Of a stretch of DNA of 64,000 bases, positions 12,601-22,264 are shown piece by piece. The stretch comes from Plazaster borealis (lineage: Eukaryota; Echinodermata; Asteroidea; Forcipulatida; Labidiasteridae), in NCBI GenBank assembly GCA_021014325.1, contig CM037464.1, positions 6,107,127 to 6,171,126 of the forward strand, written 5' to 3'. Under the pieces are notes generated by a model. It was not told the DNA's origin. It did not search any database and was given only the letters and a program-made list of their open reading frames with translations. A program made the translations under genes and the position numbers. Position 1 is the stretch's first letter; every line of letters starts with the position of its first letter.

Positions 12601-15600
12601 GCCTTTCTGTTGAGAATCAAGGTTTTCTTTTGCGTTTTCACAAATCATTTTGGAGTAAAACTCAGTTGCGGCATCATCCAACATTTTCGTAACTCTAACT
12701 TTCTTTTCACAAAAGAGCTTACGGTCATTTGTTGACTTTGTGCGCCTCCATCTCCGTTCAAGCTACCTTCACTTTCTCTTTTCTTGAAAATGGTCATTTG
12801 AAAAACCACAGGGGCGATGTCTTGGTGTGATGACACGACGATGCTCTGGGGCATGCTTATTTAACAGCTCTCGAAGAACACGATTGTAATTTCGAACAGC
12901 ACAATGAAGATCGGTACATTGCAGATCATTCTGCATAGCGTCACCAACATCAGCCTTAAAATCGTTGTGATTAATACAGTTGTATTTCCTGAACACATTT
13001 CCTTTTTCAAAGCTCTTGGCTTACTCAAGGCAAGTTTACATGTAATACAAAAGTAGTCAGAAATCTATTTGGTTTGTCCACATGTTGCACCAAATTGAAC
13101 GAGTCCAGGAATGCCAAAATCCGAGATTATGGTAAAAAATGAACTTTCAACCTGCCTTTAACATTTGTCACGTTTTCTTCCCCCAACAGCACCAGTCCAG
13201 TTACCTGCTGCCGTTCTTCTGCCTGCAGCTGTTTGATTTCTTCATCACATGCCTGACAGCTATCGGCCTGATGTCATACTACCCAGAGTTCGACTACGAA
13301 GACAGTGTAAGTCATTTAACCCTGGCCACCAGTAAACGTCTTCCAAAATCCACCTCATGGTTTTGCTTGAATGTGATGGATTTTAAAAAAGGGTCCATGA
13401 TATTGGGCCCAGGGCCCAATTTCATAAAGCTGTTTAGCAAAAAATTCTGCTCAGCAAATTTCTTTGCTGAGCTAGAAATGAGTGGGGTACCAGTCACACC
13501 AAAGGTAACTGTAGGTCTTTTGGTTGGTAACCTATGTTTCCTAAGGAAGAGTTTTCTGTGCTTAGCAATTTTTTGTGCTTACATGCTTTATGAAATTGGG
13601 CCAAGGTCTTTCGAATAAACAGAGACCGTGCCCAGCTGCAAAACTCTTCCCATACATGTATGTGTGTGTGTTCAGATGTAGCTATGAAAGCATTGTTTCT
13701 AGAAAAAAGTGGTAACACTCCCCTCTGCAAGAACTTGAGGTCTGGCCAGCGTCATCAGGTAAACTCTTCTGCTTGGTTAACTCAAAGGCATATCAAATAT
13801 GTCTTGTCGGTTAGGATTAACGCTGGAATGTTTGAACACAGTATCCCAAGATCGCTGGTTAAAAAAATTTGTGTCCCCCGAATTGATCCAAAAGACATTG
13901 ATCAGGTCTTCATCCGGATCCCTTGTACGTGCAAGAATCAACCCATCCCTCTTTGGGGATGTCGTGGCATGTCGTGGCCGAGCGATCTAGTTCACCGGAC
14001 CCTAGCTCTGGTGTTCTCAGCAGCAGAGTGTGGGTTCGAATCCCGGTCATGCCAGTTGGACCCTTGACCCTTTGGGAAGGTGCATTCTGCTCTACCAGCC
14101 AGGCTCCTAGTGGATGATACCCATGCCTACATCCTTACGAACTGTGAAGGGGGGGTAACCCTGTTTCAGCCCCAGGAGTAGGTGGCAACGTGCCCCTGGT
14201 GGCAGTTGGTTTGGGTCGATAGCCCAATCGGTTAAGTGTAGCCCTCACCTTGAAGTGGCCATCCGGCCTTGTGATGTTAGGCGATTTCTCATAAAAAAGA
14301 TTAAAACTATTATTATTATTTTTTTCTTAGGGCAAGTTCCCGTACAACCAGGAGTTCATGCACTGGAAGGAGAAGCTGCCCATCAACAAGATGGATCTGG
14401 ACAACCAGTGGTTTGTCATCATTGCCCTGGTCATCTTTCTGATCATCATGGTGGTCAAGGTAAGCCCCTCTGTTTTGTTTTCTTTAAAATAAAAAAAAGA
14501 TAAATTGTAAACGGTCCCTGACGAAAAAAATAAATCTAAAATAAATAAGATCGTATTTTAGACTTTAGCACACCGAAAAAAAGCACACTGAAAAAAGCTG
14601 GCAACCATCTTGAAAAATAGCACGGTCGGTTGTCTCAAAAAATGTGTCAGGTGGCCATTTCTGGAGAAAAATAAATGAAAAAAGAGGGTGCCCTCATCCT
14701 TGTTTTTTTCAATAAGGCAGGACGCTTAACATGTTTTAAATTTTTATTTGGCTTTATTTTTATTATGCATTTCCGCTACTGTTATTGGCAATTTTTCATT
14801 TACAGTAAGCATAGGCATTTGGGCCCAGTCTATTCTTTTAGTCATTAGTTTCAAATAACATACGTGTTTGTTCTTTGCCAGGCCTACTGCATTGCTTGTG
14901 TGTGGTCTTGCTACAAGTACATTGCAGCCCGTGAGATGGGGGAGAATGTGAGATCCAGCAATTATGCCATGGATGCCGAGGTAAGCTCAATAAGACCTTA
15001 ATCATTCGGCCACCATCTTGGTCATGTTCCCTGTATCCAACGACAGTAATGGATGCTAATAATCATTGTACGAAAAGGAACCGGACCATTTGCCCTTCCA
15101 GCCTCTGTTTGGTTACTCTGCTTTGAATGGGAAAGAATCAAGATGGTTGCACCATGATAAAGGTTAATAGATTTCAAGATCCTCCCAGAATTACCAGCCT
15201 ATTTGATTAGAAATAAAATGGATAAATAGACCGTGCAAGTCTCATGCGTATTTGAACATTTTTGGGACCACTTTGGTCCGACGTACATTGCTTTAACACG
15301 TGAAGGAAACAAACTTGCACACTTTAACGGGTCCCAATGTTCCAATACGAGCGAGACTTGCTTAGTCTGTTCAGGTAAAATAACATATAAATGCAGGCCT
15401 GGTACTTTTTTCTTTTAAAGGCACTGAACACGTTTGGAAATTGTCAAAGACTAGTGTTCTCACTTGGTGTATCCCAACATATGCATAAATAAACAAGCCT
15501 GTGAAAATCTGGGCTCAATTGGTCATCGAAGTTGCAAGAAAATGATGAAAGAAAAAACACCCTTGTTGTACAAATTTGTGTGCTTTCAGATAGGAACAAA

Positions 15601-17292
15601 AACTTCTTGCAAGGAGTTTTTATTATTTTAGTGAGAAATTAGCTCTTTCTCAAAAACTACGTTACTTCAGAGGGAGTCGTTTCCTACAATGTTTTATACT
15701 ATCAACAGCTTTCTGTTGCTTGTTACCAAGTAAGTTTTGTATGCTAATATTTGTTTTGAGTCATTACAAAACGTGTACGATTTCTTTAAGGCAAGGCAGT
15801 TTCCTCGTAGAAAAGGGCACCTCCCTGAGGAACGATAACAATTTGTACTGGAACATTTCAAAGGGCACCAAGGCAATGTCCAGGGCATGGAGACAACTGC
15901 CTCCATTGCTCCTCGTGAAGTATCAGGCCTGTAAATGTATTGTCAGCTTTGGATCTTGCTTTACATAATGACTTGACAGCAGGGTAGGAATGGGTCTGGA
16001 ATCACAGGAGTCTGTTGCATCGGGTGTAAACCAGTGTTGGAAGGCCTGGTGAGCTGTGAGCACTGGGTATGGCTGATGTACGGTCCTTATCAAGGAATGG
16101 GGATACAAGTACCTACCTGATAGCCAAACTTGTAAAGCCTAAATCATACCTCACGCGAAAGCGAATGCAAGGCGAATTATGTGATGCAAACAATCAGGTA
16201 CGCACTCAGGTGAGGTTTGCGGTGACACCATGTGTAAAATCTCTTTTTGAGTAGAGGTGGTTCTGAGAAGAACTGGTTCTTTCTCAGAACCACCACTACC
16301 CAGAAATAGAGATTTTACACATGGTGTCACCGTAAACCTCACCTGATTGTACTCCCACCATACAAAGTTTCAAATTCTACAGGTACGCACTGTTTTCAAT
16401 TGTGACGCTAGAAAATTCGCTTCGCTTTCGCGATTCGTGTGAAGTATAGCAATGTGACCTCTTTTTACATTCAAACCGCCCTCTGTTGACAAAACACTGT
16501 CCAAGTCGTGTTCCGCCGGGCAAGAAGACGCGTACTCATGGTAAGATTGCGTGTACTTTCATGACGAATGACAAGAAGCCAACGACTAGCTAGCTAGCTG
16601 GCTGTCAAGTACATCAACGTTTTGCCCGGCAACATGCGTGCATCTTGTTAATGGTTTTCAAGTGACGTCAGAGGTCACATCGTCTATATGAACCAGGCTT
16701 ACATGTGGGGAACCACCACAAGCAATGAAGCAATGAAGCAATTGTTGTGCTGTCCCAAGTGACAAATACAGGTCGGGCTGATTGTACTGAGATTGCCTCA
16801 GTGATAGCGACCTCGTGGTCAAAACTGTTGTGAAAAAAACAAACTGATGTCGTGGGAGTGCATGTCTTTGTTTATAGAGTGACACGATACCAACAGTATA
16901 ACCAGGGATGAGAGTCAGTTCTGACAAAAAAAAGTTGAAACTTGGATCCAGATCTTAGGAGGTACATTGAAATGATGGCATTTCCACCTTTTGGTAACCC
17001 CTGGAGTTATAGATTCCAAGCAGCTTCTTGGAACAGTATCCTCAGTGGTAGGGAAGTAGATAAAAGAGTATGACGTATTTTATTTGGAAAAAAGGGTACA
17101 GCATTTTTTGTTTGCCGGGCAGAACGAAAACAAGTCTGAATTTTGATAAAAGTCTGAAAATTCTCATCCCTGGATAACTTTGTCTTACTCTCGTTCTTTG
17201 TCTTCTTTTTCAAGGCTCTGCTCCCCAAGTTGCCTACCTACAGTGACGCCATTCAGACTCCTGTTTGCAAGCCACCACCATATGAGGAATAG
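664..17292 (+). CDS. LAPTM4: LAPTM4-like lysosomal transmembrane protein (5' end outside window)
   Basis: Six exons join in frame: 664-772, 9101-9177, 13190-13306, 14331-14459, 14882-14980 and 17215-17292 (TAG stop). All have GT-AG borders. They give 202 residues, so about 40 N-terminal residues (the first exon of a family near 230 aa) lie before position 1. The family spans the late endosome/lysosome membrane four times and binds Nedd4-type ubiquitin ligases. Visible here are hydrophobic segments in exon 1 ([11 protein letters not shown]), exon 2 ([16 protein letters not shown]), exon 3 ([20 protein letters not shown]) and across exons 4-5 ([15 protein letters not shown]). Next comes the family signature CVWSCYKYI, and the cytosolic tail has two PY-type motifs, LPTY and PPPY, three residues before the stop. 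Intron 1 is swollen by a 5.3-kb transposon and intron 2 by a LINE. Whether it is closer to LAPTM4A or LAPTM4B cannot be told by eye. Confidence 0.9.
841..1086. repeat. Palindromic MITE, GGGCCAATTTCATAG family
   Basis: It starts with GGGCCAATTTCATAGCGCTG and ends with the inverted form CTATGAAATTGGCCCC. The interior (AAGCACCGGAAGGTTAGCATGCC) closely matches 27375-27620. Other members of this wider family are at 13412, 18211, 21903, 37770 and 43443. No coding capacity. Confidence 0.7.
1100..1486. repeat. Tandem repeat, about three diverged 130-140 bp units
   Basis: The landmark CCTTGGCACTGGGC recurs at 1199, 1339 and 1469 (spacings 140 and 130). Each copy is linked to GCAGCAAAATGCA and ATTGTGAAGTGAA motifs. 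The array is intronic and overlaps no exon. Confidence 0.75.
1649..1780. repeat. Partial GGGCCAATTTC-family MITE
   Basis: GGGCCAAATTTCCTGGAGCTGC is followed by CTTAACGGTATGCAATTT and CACTGGTTAGCAAGAAAATT, matching the left half of the copies at 841 and 27375. The right end is missing. Confidence 0.5.
1787..3460. other. Intronic sequence without recognised gene
   Basis: AT-rich LAPTM4 intron with a G-run near 2503-2514 and several TACATGTA words. A short inverted pair of ACATGTACATGG near 3173 and 3245 flanks CATGACCATA. I see no exon-like open frame with good splice sites. Confidence 0.5.
3461..3600. repeat. Small palindromic repeat (GGCCATGTYCGAATT ends)
   Basis: GGCCATGTTCGAATTTGCGGC at the left is mirrored by GCCGCAGCCATGTCCACTAATTCGGACATGGCC at the right. 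The interior GGCATCCTAT-CTTCAA-GTTCACAT motif recurs at 22265-22390. Confidence 0.55.
3715..4748. repeat. Left terminal inverted repeat arm of the 5.3-kb transposon
   Basis: Its reverse complement matches 8010-9034 nearly base for base, including TCTGTAAGAAAATTCAGC and GGGGCGTGGCAAATTACTC. Small differences, for example near 3745-3760, show the arms have diverged a little since insertion. Confidence 0.88.
4942..7708 (-). CDS. Transposase-like protein, two exons plus one frameshift
   Basis: Exon 1 is 7708-7432 (92 codons + 1 nt, donor A|GTAAGTG). Exon 2 starts at 7198 after TTTTTTGCAG, and phase 1 is preserved. About 844 residues are implied. The N-terminal part is Cys/His-rich: [25 protein letters not shown], then [10 protein letters not shown], a likely zinc-binding module. 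A Lys-rich coiled stretch follows. The C-terminal half has candidate acidic catalytic positions in [10 protein letters not shown] (~507), [13 protein letters not shown] (~590) and [10 protein letters not shown] (~631), spaced 83 and 41 residues, fitting an RNase-H-fold DDE/D enzyme. Near 5400 the frame shifts by one base: one frame ends at 5340, and the C-terminal 4942-5403 frame carries on with [11 protein letters not shown]. The copy is therefore probably defective, or the assembly has an indel. I know similar proteins in many invertebrates only as uncharacterised. Confidence 0.8.
8010..9034. repeat. Right terminal inverted repeat arm of the 5.3-kb transposon
   Basis: Inverse of 3715-4748. 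The unique stretch 7709-8009 between the transposase start and this arm presumably holds the transposase promoter. No clear TATA or initiator is evident. Confidence 0.88.
9344..9578 (+). repeat. tRNA-derived SINE, tail type 2
   Basis: The head GTCGAGGCCGAGCGGTTAAG (A-box) and GGTTCGAATCCCC (B-box) resemble a class-II tRNA (Leu/Ser type). The tail includes CGTCCTTCGGATGGGACGTAA and AAAGAACCCAGTGCACTTATC. The same tail lies in reverse at 44575-44800. This is the best-preserved SINE head in the window. Confidence 0.82.
9757..12996 (-). pseudogene. LINE reverse transcriptase remnants
   Basis: This is the coding remnant of the LINE. The aspartates of YADD are intact and a fingers/palm run is readable. 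Reading frames break between blocks, and a 21-bp tandem duplication (GAGAGGGGTCTAGTCA twice, 12452-12488) adds to the damage. No endonuclease domain is visible at the 5' (high-coordinate) side, so the copy began truncated. Confidence 0.8.
10961..12054. mobile_element. pogo/Tigger-like non-autonomous element nested in the LINE
   Basis: The termini CAGTCGACTCCCGTTA and TAACGGGAGTCGACTG are inverted and flanked by TA on each side (10959-10960 and 12055-12056). This is the Tc1/mariner-class target duplication with CAGT ends as in pogo-type elements. A second inner block (ACGAGGTTCCGGTTAATAC / GGATAATACGAGG) also mirrors. The centre (11370-11690) is AT-rich with poly-A/T runs and no transposase. 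LINE sequence resumes on either side. Confidence 0.85.
13412..13602. repeat. GGGCCCAATTTCATA palindromic MITE
   Basis: GGGCCCAATTTCATAAAGCTG at the left and GCTTTATGAAATTGGGCC at the right are inverted; the interior is CTCAGCAAATTTCTTTGCTGAGC. It lies about 105 bp after the LAPTM4 exon ending at 13306. Confidence 0.75.
13971..14300 (+). repeat. tRNA-derived SINE, tail type 1, abutting a splice acceptor
   Basis: The head is GTCGTGGCCGAGCGATCTAG with the B-box GGTTCGAATCCCGG. The tail ends GGCGATTTCTCAT and then an (ATT)n run that merges into the polypyrimidine tract of the LAPTM4 exon at 14331. It shares its tail with 196-575. Confidence 0.8.
15415..15789. mobile_element. TTAA-flanked palindromic MITE
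   Basis: TTAAAGGCACTGAACACG is at the left and the inverse, ending CTTTAA, is at the right. The interior pattern is shared with 33231-33587, 33890-34243, 52541-52917 and 63575-63949. It lies in the LAPTM4 intron after the exon ending at 14980. Confidence 0.8.
15790..15945. repeat. Fragment of the AAGGGCAC...CAGGCCTG dispersed repeat
   Basis: AAGGGCACCTCC, TTTCAAAGGGCACCAAGGC and a terminal ATCAGGCCTG resemble the copies at 28596, 28826 and 30475. Alignment by eye is loose. Confidence 0.4.
16207..16379. mobile_element. Small foldback element with ~12-bp target duplication
   Basis: CAGGTACGCACT occurs at 16195-16206 and again at 16380-16391, flanking a hairpin. The arms are GAGGTTTGCGGTGACACC and GGTGTCACCGTAAACCTC, followed by GAACCACCACTACC and an ATTCTAC right end. 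The ends match the larger element at 18271-18893. Confidence 0.75.
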
Positions 17293-17730
17293 ATCAGCGC
17301 GTCCTTCCTCAGAAGTGAAAACTGTTCCACACTCTCTTCTCCTGACTTTGGTCTATTTTTTAGAGTCATCCCAGCATATTAATTTGATGAGATTTTTCGA
17401 AAAATTTCAGAACAGTTTTGTGTGGAACAGACCCTTTGGGGATCATAGCAAGCAAAAACATTTATTAGTCCGTAATACTCGCAACTAAAAACATTTAACA
17501 ACTTAAGAGCAAAATATAGACCATAAAAATAAATACTCGAGATATTTACAAAAGATATGTTTTGAATTTTCAGTTAGAAAATTGAAGGGGGAAAAAGAGA
17601 GAAAGTTCATTTTTTAAGTTAAATGCAGCAAGACAACAACCTAATGTCGGATTAAAATGAAACCTTCGACCCAAAATTAATTCAAATTTACCCGGCCATT
17701 TTCCTTTGTGATTTTCTTTTTTCTTGATAA

Positions 17731-17736
17731 AATAAA
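17731..17736 (+). terminator. Candidate polyadenylation signal of the LAPTM4 gene
   Basis: AATAAA lies 439 bp after the stop and is followed by GTGTGTAAATGTGTAAAATGTG, a GT-rich downstream element. Another AATAAA at 18001 is an alternative. No transcript data exist to decide. Confidence 0.45.
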
Positions 17737-18210
17737 GTGTGTAAATGTGTAAAATGTGTTTATATCTCTTTCAGAATCAAGTGTCATTGAAAGTTCTTAA
17801 TTCAAACTTTAAAAAAAAATGCTGTGGAAAAAAAATGAAAATACTGGTAAAGATATTCTTTACTGCACGATACTTAATTTTCATCTTGAAATGACCAAAA
17901 CTTGTGTTTGTATTTGTTGTGATGGCTGTAGTTTTCAGTGGGTAAGTAATTACTGGTAGTTGGTACATTTGATGCTAAATTTTGATGAGGTGTAGGACAT
18001 AATAAACACAGCAGGAAAAGACATCGAAAGCAAGAAGCCTTATTCAAAGTGCAACCAAAAAGAAGGAAAAACAGGTTTTTTTGTTATTATTTTGTGAAGG
18101 TTGAGATTCTCATTTCTCTAGACAGGCCAGTGATTTGGCAGGATTTTTTATCTTTAGATGTCAAGATTTTTGTTATACATGTCGTAAGGTTCAGGGGTCA
18201 TCATGAACTG

Positions 18211-19010
18211 GGCCCAATTTCATAGAGCTGCTCGAGCACAAAGACAATTTTGCTTACCAGAGTGAGTTTAAATTTGATTTGAGGTAACACCATGTGTATA
18301 TCTACTTGCTAGGTAGATTTTGTTCTTTGAGAACTTGTCTTGCTTTTTATTCTACTGCCGTAGAGTAGAATATTCGGAATTCGGGAGACTTCTCAGTTCT
18401 GAAAAGAACTGTCCTTATAAACTACTACCTGGGCGGGAGGTAGGAAATCGGGCGGGATTACTACTTTCGCTATGTGGATCGGGGGGACTTCTCGTTAATA
18501 ACTACATTGCCGCGGAGTGAGTTCTTGCTCTAGTCATCTTCAGGATGACTAGACGATGACTAGAGCAAGCTAGTTGAAACATTGAGACCTATTGAGAACT
18601 CACTCCGCGGCAGTGTAGTTATTAACGAGAAGTCTCCCCGATCCACATAGCGAAAGTAGTAGTCTCGCCCGATTTCCTACCTCCCGCCCAGGTAGTAGTT
18701 AATAAGCAGGACAGTTCTTTTCAGAACTGAGAAGTCTCCCGAATTCTGAATATTCTACTCTGCAGTCAGTAGAATAAAAAGCAAGATAAGTTCTCAAAGA
18801 ACAAAATCTACCTAGCAAGTAGATATACACATGGTGTTACCGCAAACCAAATATATATTGATACCTTACCATGCAATGCCTCAAATCCTATACAGAGTAA
18901 GTTTACCAGTCAAAATACCATATTTGATGTTCAGTGTGCAACTCGTGTTCTGCTCATTTTTGCTTAGCAGATATTTGTTAAGCAATATTTTCTGCTTAAC
19001 CACTTCACGT
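18211..19010. repeat. GGGCCCAATTTCATAG MITE split by a nested foldback element
   Basis: The left half (GGGCCCAATTTCATAGAGCTG ... TTGCTTACCAGAG) and the right half (AGTTTACCAGTCAAAATACC ... TTTGCTTAGCAG) are parts of the element seen whole at 21903-22073. They are separated by the insertion at 18271-18893. Confidence 0.65.
18271..18893. mobile_element. Large foldback element (near-perfect ~270-bp arms)
   Basis: Arms of about 270 bp run from near 18272 to the centre at about 18545 and back to 18850. Both include CCGCGGMAGTG, GTAGTTATTAACGAGAAGTC and CTACCTGGGCGGGAGGTAG or their inverse. The loop is CTAGTCATCTTCAGGATGACTAG. AGAGTGAGTTTA (18259-18270) and AGAGTAAGTTTA (18894-18905) flank it, a ~12-bp duplication with one difference. 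It could form a hairpin hundreds of bases long if transcribed. It lies beyond the presumed LAPTM4 3' end. Confidence 0.8.
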
Positions 19011-19339
19011 CAGTATTTAAAAAAAATTATGTGCCTCTGTGTGGTATTAATTTTCCGAACTTTTTTTGATTTCTGGAGTAATTATTTTCCTTTGAGACTA
19101 TCGCTGTCACAATGAAACCCAGATTTAAGCAAAGGAAATACAACAAAGGTTCTCATGATAATCACCGGAATGTGTTCTCTTTTGAGAAAAATGAGTTTGT
19201 TGAAACATTTTCAACGAGCCAGTCGACATTGAAACGTTTTTGGTAGCACTGTGAATAACTTTCTTTCCAAGTTCCAAAGTTTTGTTGAAGATACTGAAAA
19301 AACACAGAGTGGGTTGAGCGGCTTGTCATTTCTTACCAT

Positions 19340-19803
19340 TTGGAGAGAAATATATTTGGTTTTACCCGTACATGGATGTGTGTAAAGCACTGTATACTCA
19401 GTGCTTTCCCGAGTCCTTTGAAAAATATCACAGGCATATTACTTGGGTTCGAATCCCACCCGATAGCCCGATAGCTAAAGGCAGTTCGAATCCTATATTT
19501 TAGCAGCGGGGACCGCGACAATTTAATAGATGTTAAATTGTCGTGGTCCCCGCTGGTGAAATATAGGATTCAAACTGCCTCTAGCTACCAGGGTATCTAG
19601 ATGGTCTAGTTGGTAAGACATCTGCTCTAGAATGGCAAAGGTTGTGGGTTCAAATCCCACCCAAGTAATATGCCTGTGATATTTTTCACAGGACTCGGGG
19701 AAAGTGCCGAGTATACAGTGCTTTACACACATTGGTGTACGGGTAAAACCAAATATAATATTCTTTATCCCCGATGCAAATTTAACATCTATTAAAGTTA
19801 CCA
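19340..19803. mobile_element. Inverted duplication carrying a tRNA-like pol III unit
   Basis: Two arms mirror around 19525-19535 (GACCGCGACAATTTAA / TTAAATTGTCGTGGTCC). Both share ATATTTGGTTTTACCCGTAC and CAGGCATATTACTTGGG motifs. Only the right arm holds a tRNA-like core at 19590-19672, with A-box TGGTCTAGTTGG, a paired D stem, a GTGGG-TTCAAAT-CCCAC T arm and B-box GGTTCAAATCC. The acceptor and anticodon stems do not pair, so this is a tRNA-derived SINE rather than a tRNA gene. A half copy lies at 53529-53585. Confidence 0.7.
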
Positions 19804-21360
19804 TTTACTTGTGCACTTGCATGCTTTGTATCTCAACACAACAGAAACTTGGCAAGTAGAGTAAGCAAGAAGCAAGCAGTAAGCTATAAGCAGTTTCATG
19901 CAAGTAGATAAATCCTGGCTCATTCAAAGAGTTAATGAAGAGATACATGTAGGGCAATACTGCTGTTGCTTTTAAGCATTTTTTTTTTTTTAATTAGCTT
20001 ACAATTTGCACTTTGCTGATTTTTTTCCTGTAATGGTATAAAGATATAATGCACATTTTGTTTCCATACACACACACATTTTTGTGCATAGTCATGTAAA
20101 GTGTACTGTATATAGCGTACCTACAGACCATTGCAGCTTGCGCTGTAGCCATGAGTATTCCATGACGACTAGATTTGACTGTACATACTCAACAATTAGT
20201 TTTCATTCAAATTCACAAAAAAAGCTTTGAAAACGTTTTGGTGGGATTAGTTTTGTAGATACAATATATTGGGTTCAGTTTTGTTATTCAATTGGAGATT
20301 TGTATTATTAGTGTGTTGTCGTGAACTTTCGAAGGTGGTGGGATATAATATTGACCATTAATCTTAATCACGTGGCGTATTTGTGTGGATCATGATATTC
20401 TGCGCTTAAAACGTCTTTCCAACCATATTCATGTCATGGCCCAAAGCACCCAATCCAAGGCATTGTGTCCGTTTAATATTTTGTTTGACTCTAGTTGAGC
20501 TCTCCTTTTAGAATGTGTTGGGATAATACAATTTATTAATCTAATAAAATTTAATCATTTTATTTACTCCCAAGATTTTATTTACATAAATCTTGTCATT
20601 GTATCTGACGGTGATGTGTGAGTTCCAGCTTTGTTTTTAAAAACCAATAATTTGGTAGGATTAGAAACGGCATTTGCTGTTAGGCTTAAAACAATGTAAT
20701 TGCAGATGGTACGTACTGTATGGAGAAACAAATAAAAAAAATCAAATAGATGTGTTTTTCTTACTGGTTCTTTATTTCATTGTTTTTAGAGACATTGCTG
20801 TTTGGGGAAAAATCAGAAGTTTGTTGGCAGTTTTTGTGATTAAATTGTAGTTTAAAATAGTTGTACAAAAAGTTGCTACATCATATTGGTAAAAAGTAGA
20901 TGAGATATTTCCATATGTGAAGATGTTTTCAAGAAGACTTGTTAATTTCAACAGCATACAACACATTTATTTACTCTGAACACGTTTTGTACGGAGCAGC
21001 TGAGGGGACATGCACAACTAAAATTAGCATGACTGCCTGGAGTAATTATCCCGGAGCCATACCCCCCCCCCAAAAAAAAAATTGTGCGTGTCCTTTTCAA
21101 GGCTCCATACTTTGTTGACTGCACTGATTTTGAACTTTGTAGTACCAGTAGTCCAATTGAACCAATGGATGAGATGATGTACTTCTTATCGTGTCCACAC
21201 ACGCTAGATATTGTGTTTCAGCCAGAACCGAGCACACAGTCTTTGGCACTTTCAGTGAATTCAGCTTGGTCTCCAGCCTCGCATTTCTGCCCCAATAGGG
21301 GACATCCGAGTATGGTGATCCATTGTTTGTGGTTCAGAACTGCATATGCAGGTCACATCC
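19804..21360. other. Intergenic sequence without recognised gene
   Basis: AT-rich sequence with poly-T near 19980, an (AC)n run near 20070 and a C/A run at 21062-21080. AATAAA occurs near 20734, but nothing exon-like stands out on either strand. Confidence 0.5.
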
Positions 21361-21503
21361 AGGGGTCGATTTCACAAAACTCTTCCTAACTTAGGACTAG
21401 CTCTAGGCAATGCTAAGAGATAGGACTAGTCTTAAGTTAAGATCAGTTACTGGTCCTAACTTCAGATAAGACTAGTCATACCTCTTTGTGTAATCGGTCC
21501 CTG
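21361..21503. repeat. Short palindromic MITE (GGGTCGATTTCAC ends)
   Basis: GGGTCGATTTCACAAAACTC and, inverted, TTTGTGTAATCGGTCCC. The interior repeats CTAACTTAGGACTAG / CTAACTTCAGATAAGACTAG. It resembles 31967-32113. Confidence 0.6.
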
Positions 21504-21902
21504 GTCGTTCAGATAGCCCCATTTCTTGAGCGTATACTTTGCAGTCGAGGCATTTCCATACAGCCAAGCTTGTGTCAGCACCGGGTGGGAGTTCTTCTTT
21601 TGCACTTGGATGTTTGTTGGAAGATTGGCAAGCCTTTCTTCCCATAGGGCTACTTTAGCAACTTCACTCGGTTCAGTTTCACTGAAAAAATTCACCTGAT
21701 GATGTACTGGGGCTATGCCATTGACCTGACGTCAGCAGCTACTACAAATATCGGTGCTCCATTTTGTAGGCATGTGATTTGTAAAGACTTTTCATGATTT
21801 CTGGATTTTTCACTGATCTCCCTACACCTTCAGATTTTCTTGAAAGAGGCGAACTTGCCATCACAGAGATGAAAAAGACTTGGCCCTTGTTATGACCAGT
21901 GC

Positions 21903-22073
21903 AAAAATTCATAGAGCTGCTTAAGCATAACAAGTTGCTAAGCACAACAAAATTTTGCTTACCAGAATAAGGGTACCAGCTAAAATACCATTTTGCATGT
22001 ATAAAATGTAACTGGTATCCTGCTTAGTTGTGCTTAGCAGAAAAATGTTAAGCAGCTCTATGAAATTGGACCC
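21903..22073. repeat. GGGCCCAATTTCATAG-family MITE
   Basis: AAATTCATAGAGCTGCTTAAGC mirrors GTTAAGCAGCTCTATGAAATTGG. The interior has ACCAGAATAAGGGTACCAGC. The left end is slightly degraded. Confidence 0.7.
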
Positions 22074-22264
22074 TATCTTCAGATATCTGTTTGAAATAAT
22101 GAAGACAGTCTGTAAGCCTCTAAAAAATGTAACATTCTGTTCACTATGTGAGCTTCATTTTCACACCAATAGCAAGTTTCTATCAAATTGTTAGGATTTT
22201 TCATTTTCATACAATCCCATCCCTGATTTTGGGAGTCGAATTGCTCGTATTTCTTCCTCCATGG

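Larger units (their letters stand above)
9580..13020 (-). mobile_element. CR1/Jockey-type LINE, 5'-truncated and interrupted
   Basis: Reverse-transcriptase blocks appear in several frames on the - strand from high to low coordinates. An upstream linker (12996-12769) is followed by [14 protein letters not shown] (12442-12089) and [20 protein letters not shown] (about 12190-12060). Then come [20 protein letters not shown] (about 10860), [10 protein letters not shown] and the catalytic box YADD (10759-10406), and a C-terminal [17 protein letters not shown] block (9966-9757). It sits in LAPTM4 intron 2, antisense to the gene. A pogo-like element splits it at 10961-12054. Frame changes and stops show it is dead. 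Confidence 0.85.

Noticed and set aside
19590..19672. tRNA gene
   Set aside because: A- and B-boxes and the D and T arms are good, but the anticodon and acceptor stems do not pair and the unit lies in a mobile palindrome.
21060..21082. Poly-C/poly-A run as a retrogene tail
   Set aside because: No retroposed sequence is recognisable next to it; likely a simple repeat.
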